A stretch of 64,000 nucleotides of DNA from Geomonas propionica (GCF_016458235.1 NZ_JAEMHK010000003.1:310001-374000), one strand, 5' to 3'. Positions 15,876 through 24,232 are shown, counted from the stretch's first letter. Numbers and translations: made by a program. Notes: a model not told the origin generated them from the letters alone.

Positions 15876-17798
15876 ATGGTTGATATCACTGATCAAAGGC
15901 GTACTGAACCCTCGCTAAATCAGGGTCAAATTGCTACCTGCCATTTTTTTGATTACAGTCCGTTTGCAATGTTCAGATCTAAACTCAATGGATCTGAAAT
16001 CATAAATGCGAACGAAAAGTTTCTCGAGCTTTTCGGGCTTACTCGGGAGGAAGTTATAGGTAAGCCGTTCCTGGCACACTATGCAGACCCGACACAGCGC
16101 AGCTCGATTCTCTGTACGGTGAATGAAGAAGGGCGCATTGTCGATGCCGAAGTCCAATTCATCCATAAAAACGGTGAGGTCCGCGATTGCCTCGCGTCAG
16201 TAACCGTATTTAGGGATGAGGGTGTCTTAGAAGGGATCCTGCTTGATGTAACTGAGAAGAAACGGACTGAAGCAGCCCTGTTGAAGACTGTCGCGCTATA
16301 TCGGGATTTTGTGGAGGGCACTAGCGATCTCGTGACCCAGGTGGATGCGACGGGACGCTTCCTCTTTGTTAACCGCAATGCTGAAAAATATTTCGGATGG
16401 TCGCCTGCTGAGTGTGTCGGAAAGTTTGCTTTCGACTTTGTGCACCCGGATGACCGCCAAAAGACGTCGTCAGCATTCCAGGAGTGGGTCAGCTCGGGTA
16501 CGGAGTCGGTGACTTTCGAGAACAGGCAGCTAAGCAGGACCGGTGAGGTCTACGACATGCTCTGGACCGTAAACCTCTGCTACGAAGACGATAAGCTGAA
16601 GCAGATCAATTCAATTGCCCGTGATGTCACAATTCAGCGGCGGTTGCTGAACGAACAGGTAAAAAACCAGAAACTGGAATCACTGGGTGTCTTGGCCGGC
16701 GGAATAGCGCATGACTTCAACAACATCATGACAGGGATCATGGGGAGTATAGCCCTAGCACGAATGTCCCTGGACAGCCACGAGCGGTTGTCCGCCCTTT
16801 TGGCTCAAGCGGAAGGCGCCTGCCTGCGTGCTACAAACTTATCCAATCAGCTTCTGACTTTTGCAAAAGGTAACCGACCGGTAAAGAAAATGGTGACACC
16901 CAAAGAACTTGTCGAGTCGGCAATTTCGCTGGCGTTGAAGGGGGCCAGAACCAGGAGCGTGATAAATTGTGACGATGAGGTGTGGGACCTGGAGGCCGAT
17001 GAAGGACTTATGGTTCAAGTCCTGTGCAATATAATGATTAATGCTTCTCAGGCCATGCTTGGAGAGGGAGTCATCTCGATAGCCTTAGATAATGTGGTCC
17101 TCGAAAAGAACAATGAGCAATCTCTGCCGCCTGGCCCTTATGTGAGGTTCAGCTTTGCTGATACCGGATGCGGTATCTCAAAAGATAGCCTCAGAAGAGT
17201 CTTCGACCCGTACTATACAACCAAGGCCACAGGGAGCGGGCTAGGTTTAGCCTCAGCTTATTCAATCGTTTGCAAGCATGATGGTCATATAGGTGTCGAT
17301 TCCGAAGAAGGGGTTGGCACGACCTGCACTGTCTTGTTGCCCGCGAGCAGTTGTAAAGGCCACACTGAACATGGCCTGGTGCCGCGAACAACGCCTGCAA
17401 AACGCCTCGACGGCCCGATCCTGGTGGTCGATGACGAAGAAATCATCAGAAATCTGGCAACGGAGACCTTGCGAAAACTCGGATACGAGGTGCAGGCCTG
17501 CAGCAGTGGTGAGCAGGCGATAGCGCTCTATCATGCGGCAATGACTGCTGAAGCCTCCTTCGCGGTTGTTGTCATGGACCTTACTATCCCGGGAGGCATG
17601 GGGGGAGGGGAGGCTGCCAGGCGCATCCTGGAACTCGATCCGGCGGCTGTCCTTGTAGTATCGAGTGGGTATTCCAACGATCCCATTCTTGCTGATTACG
17701 CCAGGTTCGGTTTCAGCGCAGTATTACCTAAACCCTATAGTCCTGCTGACCTTGAGGAAGTGCTGGCCGAGCTTACCCAGGCAAGTTCTTTGGATTGA
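15876..17798 (+). CDS. Hybrid sensor histidine kinase (PAS-PAS-HisKA-HATPase-REC)
   Basis: 640 aa, with no membrane segment seen, so likely a soluble sensor. PAS 1 spans about 20-130 and PAS 2 about 145-255 (RFLFVNRNAEKYFGW). The HisKA box is GGIAHDFNNIMTGIMG (His279). The ATPase domain has DTGCGIS and GSGLGLAS. The receiver ILVVDDEE carries acceptor Asp568 in VVMDLT. ATG 15876 follows GAGGGGAGAGGTGAC and is preferred over ATG 15855, which has no ribosome site. The in-protein receiver implies intramolecular control or a downstream phosphotransfer partner; none is adjacent. The signal is unknown. Confidence 0.88.
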   Translation: MVDITDQRRTEPSLNQGQIATCHFFDYSPFAMFRSKLNGSEIINANEKFLELFGLTREEVIGKPFLAHYADPTQRSSILCTVNEEGRIVDAEVQFIHKNGEVRDCLASVTVFRDEGVLEGILLDVTEKKRTEAALLKTVALYRDFVEGTSDLVTQVDATGRFLFVNRNAEKYFGWSPAECVGKFAFDFVHPDDRQKTSSAFQEWVSSGTESVTFENRQLSRTGEVYDMLWTVNLCYEDDKLKQINSIARDVTIQRRLLNEQVKNQKLESLGVLAGGIAHDFNNIMTGIMGSIALARMSLDSHERLSALLAQAEGACLRATNLSNQLLTFAKGNRPVKKMVTPKELVESAISLALKGARTRSVINCDDEVWDLEADEGLMVQVLCNIMINASQAMLGEGVISIALDNVVLEKNNEQSLPPGPYVRFSFADTGCGISKDSLRRVFDPYYTTKATGSGLGLASAYSIVCKHDGHIGVDSEEGVGTTCTVLLPASSCKGHTEHGLVPRTTPAKRLDGPILVVDDEEIIRNLATETLRKLGYEVQACSSGEQAIALYHAAMTAEASFAVVVMDLTIPGGMGGGEAARRILELDPAAVLVVSSGYSNDPILADYARFGFSAVLPKPYSPADLEEVLAELTQASSLD

Positions 17799-17871
17799 GC
17801 CGGCTTCCCGCTTCGGAAAGGTGCCCCTTACCTATCATTTCTTGATTTCACGGACGCCTAGTGCTGGCGAT

Positions 17872-18022
17872 CTAATCGCTTTTGCGATCGAGATCCAAGC
17901 CAAGGATGCTCTCGCGCAATGCCGCTAATTTGTTCGGCTTCTTAAATCCAGACAATCCATTCCCAACAAACTTCTGCGTAACATCCAACTCACCGAACCC
18001 GCTACTCATGATCACTTTAACG
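17872..18022 (-). pseudogene. Remnant of a receiver domain C-terminus
   Basis: On the minus strand the frame ending at the TAG at 17872 reads VIMSSGFGELDVTQKF, then GNGLSGFKKPNKLAALRE. This is the last part of a receiver domain of hybrid kinases (conserved MSSG and KP). No start or upstream domains remain, and the sequence before it is in a different frame. It faces the intact hybrid kinase, so it is probably the tail of a deleted paralogue. The rest of 17799-18200 holds no gene. Confidence 0.65.
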
Positions 18023-18201
18023 TTTGTTGATCAGCTTCGAATTCAGCGCCCAAGGGTGCCCCCTGCTTAGGGTGACCAGGATTGCGCCGATCCCTTCATC
18101 ATCGATGCTGCGAGCCTCGTGAAGCACGTCCAGCGCAGTGCCCCAACCAGTGAGGTAGAACGCTTCGAAACAGGAGTGCCAAAAATATTACTAAAATACT
18201 G

Positions 18202-18230
18202 TTGACACGCATAAAGTATTATATTATCTT
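18202..18230 (+). promoter_or_regulatory. Promoter for the 18261 operon with inverted repeat
   Basis: TTGACA (18202-18207), 17-nt spacer, TATCTT (18225-18230). The -35 box lies between AATACT and AAGTATT arms, a possible autoregulatory operator. Confidence 0.5.
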
Positions 18231-18260
18231 TTAGTCATCACTGGTTGCGAAGGAGGGGGC

Positions 18261-18824
18261 GTGGAAGTTTCGAAGCTGATCAAGAGTAAAGAGCCTGATG
18301 CTCGAACCACCTGCACACTCACCAAAGAGGGAGGGGACTCCCTGGCCTGCCTCACGAGCGAGTTTGGGCTTACCCAGAAACGGATTTTTTCGAGTATTTT
18401 TGAGCAGCCTTCTCTTTTGGACGCAGTTCTTGATTTTGCCAAGACGATCGGGGATACGCCCGAGCAGAGGCAAACTCGCAAGAGCGTAGTCATCGGCAAG
18501 AAGGACCTGAAGTCCTTGAATGAGATATCCAAGTCTAATGGACTTTCGCGCGACCTTCTCATAGAAAGCACGATAAGATTCCTTGCCCTCCTCTTAATAA
18601 AGGACAAGGATGGCAGGATCGCAAAACATAAAGAAGCACTCGGTAGGCTTAACGACCTGTGGGCGACAATGGGAACGCTTGAAAAGGAATTATTCGAGCT
18701 TTTGGCCGACGGTGACCCAATTCTTGAGCGGTATAGCAAAGTCGTGGTGGTGCTTATAAACCTGGTTAACGAAATCGAGGCGGAGATAGCAACCGGGGCG
18801 AACATAGACCCAGAAGGGATATGA
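18261..18824 (+). CDS. Putative DNA-binding protein with two ribbon-helix-helix-like repeats
   Basis: 187 aa; I do not recognise a named family. Two segments share a pattern: residues 14-52 (TTCTLTKEGGDSLACL, then EFGLTQKRIFSSI) and 73-110 (RKSVVIGKKDLKSLNEISKS, then NGLSRDLLIESTI). Each is a short strand plus two helices, as in a tandem ribbon-helix-helix. GTG start after AAGGAGGGGGC. The next gene starts 4 bp after the stop, so they are co-transcribed. An antitoxin-like role for the small downstream protein is inferred. Confidence 0.5.
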   Translation: MEVSKLIKSKEPDARTTCTLTKEGGDSLACLTSEFGLTQKRIFSSIFEQPSLLDAVLDFAKTIGDTPEQRQTRKSVVIGKKDLKSLNEISKSNGLSRDLLIESTIRFLALLLIKDKDGRIAKHKEALGRLNDLWATMGTLEKELFELLADGDPILERYSKVVVVLINLVNEIEAEIATGANIDPEGI

Positions 18825-18828
18825 TGCC

Positions 18829-19095
18829 ATGAGATTATCAACCCATGCCGAAGCCAGATCTCGCCAAAGAGGGCTACCTCTGGAGTATCTCCCATTAATT
18901 GTCGCATTTGGAACACCGGTAGCCAGACCCGGAAACGCGACAGAGTACCAGTTGCTAGACAAGGACTTGAAAAGGCTTATCCAAAGCCTGAATAAATTGG
19001 CCGGGAGGGCGGTTATCGTTAGCGAGGATGACACCATCATCACCACTTACGTAAAGACTGATAAGAGATCTAAACGATTACATTCCCTGCATTAA
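18829..19095 (+). CDS. DUF4258-like small protein, toxin-like
   Basis: 88 aa with THAEARSRQRGLPLEYLPL, then IVAFGTPVARPGNATEYQL and AVIVSEDDTIITTY. This is the pattern of DUF4258 proteins (HA..R..QRG at the start, G turn, strand-rich C-terminus), which are often partners of small DNA-binding proteins and resemble RelE/BrnT-fold toxins. It follows the upstream DNA-binding gene with a 4-bp gap. Toxicity is inferred from arrangement only. Confidence 0.55.
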   Translation: MRLSTHAEARSRQRGLPLEYLPLIVAFGTPVARPGNATEYQLLDKDLKRLIQSLNKLAGRAVIVSEDDTIITTYVKTDKRSKRLHSLH

Positions 19096-19107
19096 CTCGG
19101 AGGGCGT

Positions 19108-19617
19108 ATGGCTACTTTAAAATTTGACGAAGCCGACCGTAGAAATGTGATAGCAGAGGTGGAACGTTGCTACAAAGTGAAGTTGATGCCGGTCGGAAAT
19201 TACAGAAAGTACCTGCGGGACCAGACCGGCCGGACCTTTTGGGTTTTCGGAGGGTATGACGATTGGCACGGGATACCTTCTAAGATGATCAAGGCTGAGG
19301 AAGGCCAGAGCGGTAATGGTGTTTTGATTGTTGCCAAAAGGTATGGGAGCCGAATCGACGTTTATAGTGGTGCTCTCTCACCCCTGATCCAAAACAAGAA
19401 AAGCCTCTGCCTGACGAAGCAGGGCGACTATCAGTTTAATATCCGGATTCGAGGAAATGGACTAACTATCCATGAGGTTCCGACTTTGCATTTGTCAAAG
19501 CTTTCAGAGAGTCAGTTCACAACTGAAGAGAAGGCTACCGAAAAAGCGGTGACGATCATCAGGAAGCTACCCCGGGCTGCCAAAGAACAGGTCCTAGCAG
19601 CGTTATTGCGCAAGTGA
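19108..19617 (+). CDS. Conserved-looking protein of unknown function
   Basis: 169 aa, not recognised. It starts 12 bp after the preceding stop with CTCGGAGGGCGT before the ATG, so it is the third gene of that unit. Aromatic-rich strands (GRTFWVFGGYDDWHGIPSKM, then VLIVAKRYGSRIDVYSG) suggest an alpha/beta sandwich. The C-terminal helix is rich in Lys and Arg (IIRKLPRAAKEQVLAALLRK). No catalytic motif is evident. Confidence 0.55.
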   Translation: MATLKFDEADRRNVIAEVERCYKVKLMPVGNYRKYLRDQTGRTFWVFGGYDDWHGIPSKMIKAEEGQSGNGVLIVAKRYGSRIDVYSGALSPLIQNKKSLCLTKQGDYQFNIRIRGNGLTIHEVPTLHLSKLSESQFTTEEKATEKAVTIIRKLPRAAKEQVLAALLRK

Positions 19618-19775
19618 CCATTGGGCAGGCTCTTGAGTCTGACCCATGCAGTCTAGGTGTGCGTTTTTTTATGCCTTACCTCGAACCGACCCCGGCTTGT
19701 CTCTCCCTGTAGACTGGTCCCGCCCCCAGCCCTACAGGCACATGATGCCAGCCCTTTACTGATCGTTGACGCGGT

Positions 19776-19800
19776 CCTGGGGTTTTCTATGATCCCCAGG
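19776..19800. terminator. Hairpin between convergent genes
   Basis: CCTGGGG (19776-19782) pairs with CCCCAGG (19794-19800) around an 11-nt loop, in the gap between the plus-strand unit ending at 19617 and the minus-strand unit ending at 19851. No T run follows on either side. Confidence 0.4.
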
Positions 19801-19850
19801 GCCGCCGGAACATAGATGTCTACTCATCGGGGGAGGCTGGTTAGAAACAG

Positions 19851-20348
19851 TCAGGCCTCGGGGCCTTGGCTTAGCTGGAGGTTATCTTCCCTGACCGCAT
19901 CCTCTGATACTAGGACGCAGGATAGCTGGAGTAGCTTGCGGACATAAGGGGGGATCTTCTGGATCTGCCCTTCCCAGGCCGGCTCGTCAGGAATCGCCAG
20001 CATGAGCTGATGGGGCTTGCCGTCAGCTTGCAAGACCAACTGCCCAAGCGCGGAGTAAACGGCCTGTTCCTTTTGCCGGGTTGAGTCCCCCTCTACCTCA
20101 ATCACAAAGGTCCCGAACGCGGGGTGAGTAGCCACCACATCTGCACGGCCATACACGGGGTGGGCTCCAATAACGGCGCCGATGGCCCGTAACTCCGCTT
20201 CAGCCTCGGCGGCAATCTCGGCCTTGTCGCTTTTGTGCTGGCCTCCTTTGGCTCGCTCCATGGCATCGATATCGACGTGGACCTGCCACCCGTCCCGGGG
20301 GTGGAACCGGTGAGTAACAAGCCAGCGTTTCACCTCAAGTTGATACAT
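19851..20348 (-). CDS. Putative PD-(D/E)XK-fold protein
   Basis: 165 aa. The segment GRADVVATHPAFGTFVIEVE followed by GDSTRQKEQAVYSALGQLVL fits a restriction-endonuclease-like core: Asp in RADVV, then a strand ending in EVEG (E-x-E in place of E-x-K), then a Gln-containing helix. The missing Lys makes catalysis uncertain. It is the last gene of the WYL-led minus-strand unit, 21 bp after the short AIPR-like tail frame. GAGGAGGGAG precedes the ATG. The assignment is by eye. Confidence 0.5.
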   Translation of the reverse strand: MYQLEVKRWLVTHRFHPRDGWQVHVDIDAMERAKGGQHKSDKAEIAAEAEAELRAIGAVIGAHPVYGRADVVATHPAFGTFVIEVEGDSTRQKEQAVYSALGQLVLQADGKPHQLMLAIPDEPAWEGQIQKIPPYVRKLLQLSCVLVSEDAVREDNLQLSQGPEA

Positions 20349-20369
20349 CTCCCTCCTCGCTGACTCCCC

Positions 20370-20516
20370 TTAAATGATGCCCGTTATACGATACCCGAGC
20401 AGGTTTAGGTATTGGCCATAACGGTCATTCTCGGAAAGCCATTCCTCCCACACATCAGTGTGCCTGTCTTTGGGATCGTCGTATTCGCTGAAATCTGGAT
20501 GGTCAGAGTACTCCAT
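20370..20516 (-). CDS. 48-aa AIPR-tail-like frame, in phase with the WYL gene
   Basis: The product MEYSDHPDFSEYDDPKDRHT, then DVWEEWLSENDRYGQYL and ending ITGII, closely matches the last ~48 residues of the AIPR protein at 30304 (EFSEEYDKPQDKHPDIWDEW, then DRYRQYL, ending KGII). It begins 15 bp after the WYL stop codon and in the same reading frame, so a single TAG separates the two. It may be a separately translated peptide, a C-terminal extension lost by a nonsense change, or a leftover of a second AIPR gene. A weak GGTGA ribosome site exists. Confidence 0.55.
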   Translation of the reverse strand: MEYSDHPDFSEYDDPKDRHTDVWEEWLSENDRYGQYLNLLGYRITGII

Positions 20517-20531
20517 CAAGTCTTGGTCACC

Positions 20532-21545
20532 CTAGCGGGAGGGCCGATTGTACATACGGCTTAGGCGATTAGCTGTCGTTTGAAACTCCTCCCGTAATCC
20601 AGCAGGTTCTAGAACTTCCACGTCATCCCCGAATCCCCTGAGCCACCACCTCAGCTGGAGGCTATCAAGCACCTCCGCTTCCAACAAGACCCGCTTTTCG
20701 TCGAAGTCTTCAAGGCGCTTGGTGCCTGGTAGTGGAGTGTCGAAGAGGTAGGCGGCAGCCCTGCGCTCAAAGAGAGCCCGAAGGTTAATGATGGTGTCGC
20801 CGACCGGGTAGCTAAACTCCCCGCTTTCGATGTAGGCCTGGAGAGAAAACCCTTCAGGCACCAGGGCAGCTTCATCCCGCAAGGTAGCGGTGTCGACCCG
20901 GTGCAGCAGAAATTGAACGGGGTTTGCGTATTCCTTGATGGTGGCCACCAGGTAGACCAGGCTCTCGACAAACACTAACCCCAGTGGGTTTATCCAGGGG
21001 TATTCCTTCGGGGTGTTCTCCCCCCTGGGGCGGTAGCTAAGCGATATCCGCCGTTCCCTAAGAACCGCCTCGTACACCGTATCAGTCACATGGTCATCCA
21101 TCCGGGGGGGCGTCATCTGGAGGCTTCGGGGAATGGTCCGCACCTTTTCGCGCCAGCGGGAGACGGGAAGTTCCGATTGGTCGTCCAGGAGCGCTTGGGC
21201 GCTTCTGAAGTACGGGTCCAGGTACCTGTGGGAGGAACTTGGGAGGATGTTGGGCATGCGCTCATTTACGAGGCAGTAGGTGAGCGCCGTGTGCGGCTCC
21301 ATGGCGCCGACCTTCAGAATCTGGGCTCCATCGACCCAGCTCCAGTAATAAGCCTGGCCATCCTCCTCGTATCGGATGGGGAAATATCCCGAACTATGGA
21401 TTGCCTCCAGGTCTCTCTGAATCATCCGCCGGGAGATCCCTTCCACCCCTCGGGCACCCAGCCTCTCTTCGATCTGCTGGGTAGTTATGGTGCCGCTGCG
21501 GGGGATCATACTGAGGATCTGCATGCGGCGGTACATGGTCTTCAT
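20532..21545 (-). CDS. HTH-WYL transcriptional regulator
   Basis: 337 aa. The N-terminal winged helix (MQILSMIPRSGTITTQQIEE, then GISRRMIQRDLEAIHSSGYF) is followed by a WYL domain (ISLSYRPRGENTPKEYPWIN, then PLGLVFVESLVYLVATIKEY) and a C-terminal WCX-like part (LQLRWWLRGFGDDVEVLEP). Relatives control phage-defence loci and respond to nucleic-acid signals. A perfect inverted repeat (21582-21606) lies just upstream, between this gene and the divergent 21651 operon; similar palindromes occur further on, so it probably regulates several units. AAGGGAGGGAGTT precedes the ATG. Confidence 0.88.
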   Translation of the reverse strand: MKTMYRRMQILSMIPRSGTITTQQIEERLGARGVEGISRRMIQRDLEAIHSSGYFPIRYEEDGQAYYWSWVDGAQILKVGAMEPHTALTYCLVNERMPNILPSSSHRYLDPYFRSAQALLDDQSELPVSRWREKVRTIPRSLQMTPPRMDDHVTDTVYEAVLRERRISLSYRPRGENTPKEYPWINPLGLVFVESLVYLVATIKEYANPVQFLLHRVDTATLRDEAALVPEGFSLQAYIESGEFSYPVGDTIINLRALFERRAAAYLFDTPLPGTKRLEDFDEKRVLLEAEVLDSLQLRWWLRGFGDDVEVLEPAGLREEFQTTANRLSRMYNRPSR

Positions 21546-21581
21546 AACTCCCTCCCTTGTGCTGTCGACACCTTAAATACA

Positions 21582-21606
21582 GGTTGCGTCAGGAACTGAC
21601 GCAACC
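21582..21606. promoter_or_regulatory. WYL operator O1, 25-bp perfect inverted repeat
   Basis: Arms GGTTGCGTCA (21582-21591) and TGACGCAACC (21597-21606) around spacer GGAAC. It sits between the divergent WYL and 21651 genes. The core GCGTCA-N5-TGACGC recurs exactly at 27423 and 30117, with one mismatch at 25191. Confidence 0.75.
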
Positions 21607-21650
21607 ATGCGAAACAATACCACACAATGAATATACTTTCTGGAGGTGCT

Positions 21651-22619
21651 ATGTGTGGTTGGTGTCTTGAAAACATTCCCCTGGAAATCCTAGCCAAGTC
21701 TAGGAACGGTCGTTATCCTGCCAGAGTCGGCGAGGATTCATTGGGCAGAATGTTCTATCTACGAGAGGTGAGCGACTTCTCGCAAGGCCTCCTGAAGGTT
21801 ACGCGCAGCGCCAGGCGGAGAGGGATCGATCTGTTTGCCGAATGCCCGCCCGAGTATGGAGTGATGCGTCTTCAGGAGATTCTGGTGTGCGAGGGGGGTG
21901 ACTCTCCCTTGTACCAGGAACTGCTGCGTCGAAAGCAGGTAAGGAGTATTGTTCAAGCGGTCTGTAGCGAACGCATACGGGGGCGGTATCTCCAGGATGC
22001 GCGGGGGACAGGATGGGAATGCTTTGAGTTCCTGTACCTTCCCGAGACCTACCTTGATGCCGGGCAGGCGCGGCAGTTGCAGAAGCCTTCCTTGCTGCCA
22101 GCCTGCCGCACCCTGCTGGAGCAGTATAGAAATTGGTGGCTGCTGGGAAACGCCCTGGAAAAAAACGACCTCCACGATCGGTTTGAGAAGACGGGAGTCC
22201 TGGACCCTATCGAGGATATAACCAGGTCGGAACGCGATCGCTTTGACGTTTTGCTCAGGGCATTGAACTTCAGTCTCCTGCTTGTCAGCAGGTTTCCTGC
22301 AGAAGCCCCCCTGCTCCGATCAATTGCGGAAAGCAGCCCTTTCGGAGTTCCATCCTTTGCAGGGGATGACCTCTGGCTCCAGCGGGAAGCGGCGCTTCTC
22401 TGGTATGACTTGAAAGGGTTCGAGGGTCTCTTGTATGAACTGCCCCGGTTCCGGAGCACGCTTTTTTACTACATCCACCTCAAGCGCGGGTTCACCGTCG
22501 AACAACTGAGGGAACTTCTCATCGTAGCGAGCATGAATTCTTTTATGGACGACCAAGACCCCTACATGGTTATGCAGGAGTGGATTGAGGAAGAATTGGG
22601 GAGCAGAGCGGCGCTTTAA
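21651..22619 (+). CDS. Unknown protein, first gene of the operon divergent from WYL
   Basis: 322 aa, not recognised. ATG 21651 follows TCTGGAGGTGCT; an ATG at 21627 lacks a ribosome site. The start MCGWCLENIPLEIL has a CxxC pair; the rest is mainly helical with many Leu/Arg (LLRALNFSLLLVSRFPAEAP, FRSTLFYYIHLKRGFTVEQL). No enzyme motif is visible. It is followed after 48 bp by the Cas4-like/DEDD exonuclease gene and shares control by operator O1. It may be a partner or nucleic-acid-binding subunit of that nuclease; this is inference. Confidence 0.6.
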   Translation: MCGWCLENIPLEILAKSRNGRYPARVGEDSLGRMFYLREVSDFSQGLLKVTRSARRRGIDLFAECPPEYGVMRLQEILVCEGGDSPLYQELLRRKQVRSIVQAVCSERIRGRYLQDARGTGWECFEFLYLPETYLDAGQARQLQKPSLLPACRTLLEQYRNWWLLGNALEKNDLHDRFEKTGVLDPIEDITRSERDRFDVLLRALNFSLLLVSRFPAEAPLLRSIAESSPFGVPSFAGDDLWLQREAALLWYDLKGFEGLLYELPRFRSTLFYYIHLKRGFTVEQLRELLIVASMNSFMDDQDPYMVMQEWIEEELGSRAAL

Positions 22620-22667
22620 GGTTTATCGTGAGCAACAGGGGCCGGTAGCGGGGGAAGGGGAGAGGAA

Positions 22668-24188
22668 ATGGCAAAGAAGAAAGAAGCAGGGCAGAGGGGA
22701 TCGCACACGGTGGCTCTTAGCAAGACTCTTTTTGTCAGAGGCTGTCAGTGTCATAAGTCTCTGTGGCTGCATAAGTTCAAGCCCGAGTTGAAGGATGAGG
22801 AGTCCCCCGAGACCACAGCGAGGTTTGCCGGTGGCAACATGATCGGCGAACTGGCCCGCGACCTGTTTCCCGGTGGGCTTCTGATCCCCTTCGAGGAGGA
22901 CGGGGAGAGGGTGCCGCTGGAGGACCAACTCCGGCGCACTAAAGAGGCGATGGAAGGGGGGGCGAAGGTCATCTACGAGGCGGCTTTCCAGCACGATGGC
23001 ATTTTCGTCAAGGTGGACCTGCTGCGTAAGAGGGTAAAGGGGTGGGAGCTCTACGAGGTCAAGGCCGGAACTTCCGTCAAAGACGTTTATATCCTGGACT
23101 CGGCGCTCCAGTACTTCGTTCTGGCTGGCGCGGGCGTCCCCCTCGGCAAGGCCTATGTTGTTCATGTCAATACCGAGTACGTGCGCGAGGGCGATGTCGA
23201 CCTGGGAAGCCTTTTGACTTGCCAAAACGTCACCAAGGAAGTGAAGGGCCTGCAGGCAGAGGTCCGGAGCTCTACAGAGAAGATGCGGGCTGCCTTGGCT
23301 CAGAAAAAGGCGCCATCAATAGATATCGGCCCCCACTGCTTCGACCCGTACGAGTGCGACTTCCAGGGGCACTGCTGGGGCCATATCCCCGAAGACTCCG
23401 TATTCGACTTGAGGGGGAAAGGGGTGGACCAGTTCGCGCTGTACTACCAGGGGATTGTCAGCCAGGCCGACATCCCGCTCGATCTGCTCAAAGGAAAGCA
23501 AAAACAGCAGGTGCAGGCGACTCTGCGCCAAGAGGATCACGTCGACAGGAAGGCGATCAGGGCGTTTCTCAATCAGCTCAGCTACCCATTGTACTTCCTC
23601 GACTTCGAAACCTTCATGAGTGCGGTTCCTCCCTTTGACGGCACTAGTCCGTACCAGCAGATCCCTTTCCAGTATTCGCTGCACTACCAGAAGAGGAGGG
23701 GAGGAAAGATTCACCATGTCGAGTTTCTGGCCGTGCCTGGCGAGGACCCACGCAAAGCGCTCCTGAAAAGTCTCTTGGCGGCCATTCCCGACGGCTCCTG
23801 CGTCCTGGCTTACAATAGTGCTTTCGAAACCCGGGTGCTGAAGGATCTGGCTGGGCGTTACAAGGGGCATCGGGCGCGGGTGAACAGGATTGTTGCGAAC
23901 ATGCAGGACCTGATGGTTCCATTCAGAACACGGGCTTGCTACAAGTGGGAGATGAAGGGAGGTTATTCGATCAAGAACGTGCTTCCCGCGCTGGTCCCCG
24001 ACCTATCCTATTCGGGCCTGGAGATAGCCAACGGGGGAGCGGCCATGGAGGCATACCATGTGATGTGTGCTGTAAAGGACAAACCGGAGGAGCTTGCAGC
24101 CGTTCGGGGAGCCCTCCTGGAATACTGCAAGCTCGACACCCTTGCCATGGTGCGGATTCTCGACAAGCTATACCAGCTTGCCTCCTGA
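22668..24188 (+). CDS. Cas4-like nuclease fused to DUF2779 DEDD exonuclease
   Basis: 506 aa. The N-terminal half resembles Cas4/RecB-type nucleases: Cys26 and Cys28 (RGCQCHKSLW), Asp117, Glu130-x-Lys132 (ELYEVKAGTSV), then Cys224, Cys230 and Cys236 (HCFDPYECDFQGHCW), which would hold an Fe-S cluster. The C-terminal DUF2779 half is an RNase H-fold exonuclease: Asp312/Glu314 (LDFETF), AYNSAFETRVL and EYCKLDTLAMV, the DEDDy pattern. Two nuclease centres in one chain suggest processing of DNA ends or fragments. Operon with 21651, under O1. Ribosome site GGAGAGGAA. Confidence 0.8.
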   Translation: MAKKKEAGQRGSHTVALSKTLFVRGCQCHKSLWLHKFKPELKDEESPETTARFAGGNMIGELARDLFPGGLLIPFEEDGERVPLEDQLRRTKEAMEGGAKVIYEAAFQHDGIFVKVDLLRKRVKGWELYEVKAGTSVKDVYILDSALQYFVLAGAGVPLGKAYVVHVNTEYVREGDVDLGSLLTCQNVTKEVKGLQAEVRSSTEKMRAALAQKKAPSIDIGPHCFDPYECDFQGHCWGHIPEDSVFDLRGKGVDQFALYYQGIVSQADIPLDLLKGKQKQQVQATLRQEDHVDRKAIRAFLNQLSYPLYFLDFETFMSAVPPFDGTSPYQQIPFQYSLHYQKRRGGKIHHVEFLAVPGEDPRKALLKSLLAAIPDGSCVLAYNSAFETRVLKDLAGRYKGHRARVNRIVANMQDLMVPFRTRACYKWEMKGGYSIKNVLPALVPDLSYSGLEIANGGAAMEAYHVMCAVKDKPEELAAVRGALLEYCKLDTLAMVRILDKLYQLAS

Positions 24189-24196
24189 CCCGGCCA

Positions 24197-24232
24197 GGGG
24201 AAACTTCAGTCCCGGTTCCCCATCCACTGGGG
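24197..24232 (+). terminator. Hairpin after the DUF2779 gene
   Basis: GGGGAA (24197-24202) pairs with TTCCCC (24216-24221); an alternative CCCCA/TGGGG pairing follows. There is no strong T run. Confidence 0.4.

Noticed and set aside
20532-21545. The WYL gene as the BREX regulator BrxR
   Set aside because: It lies 38 kb from the BREX start, and the BREX upstream region has no copy of the WYL palindrome.
22668-24188. A cas4 gene of a CRISPR-Cas locus
   Set aside because: The N-terminal half is Cas4-like but is fused to a DUF2779 exonuclease, and there are no other cas genes or repeats in the window.
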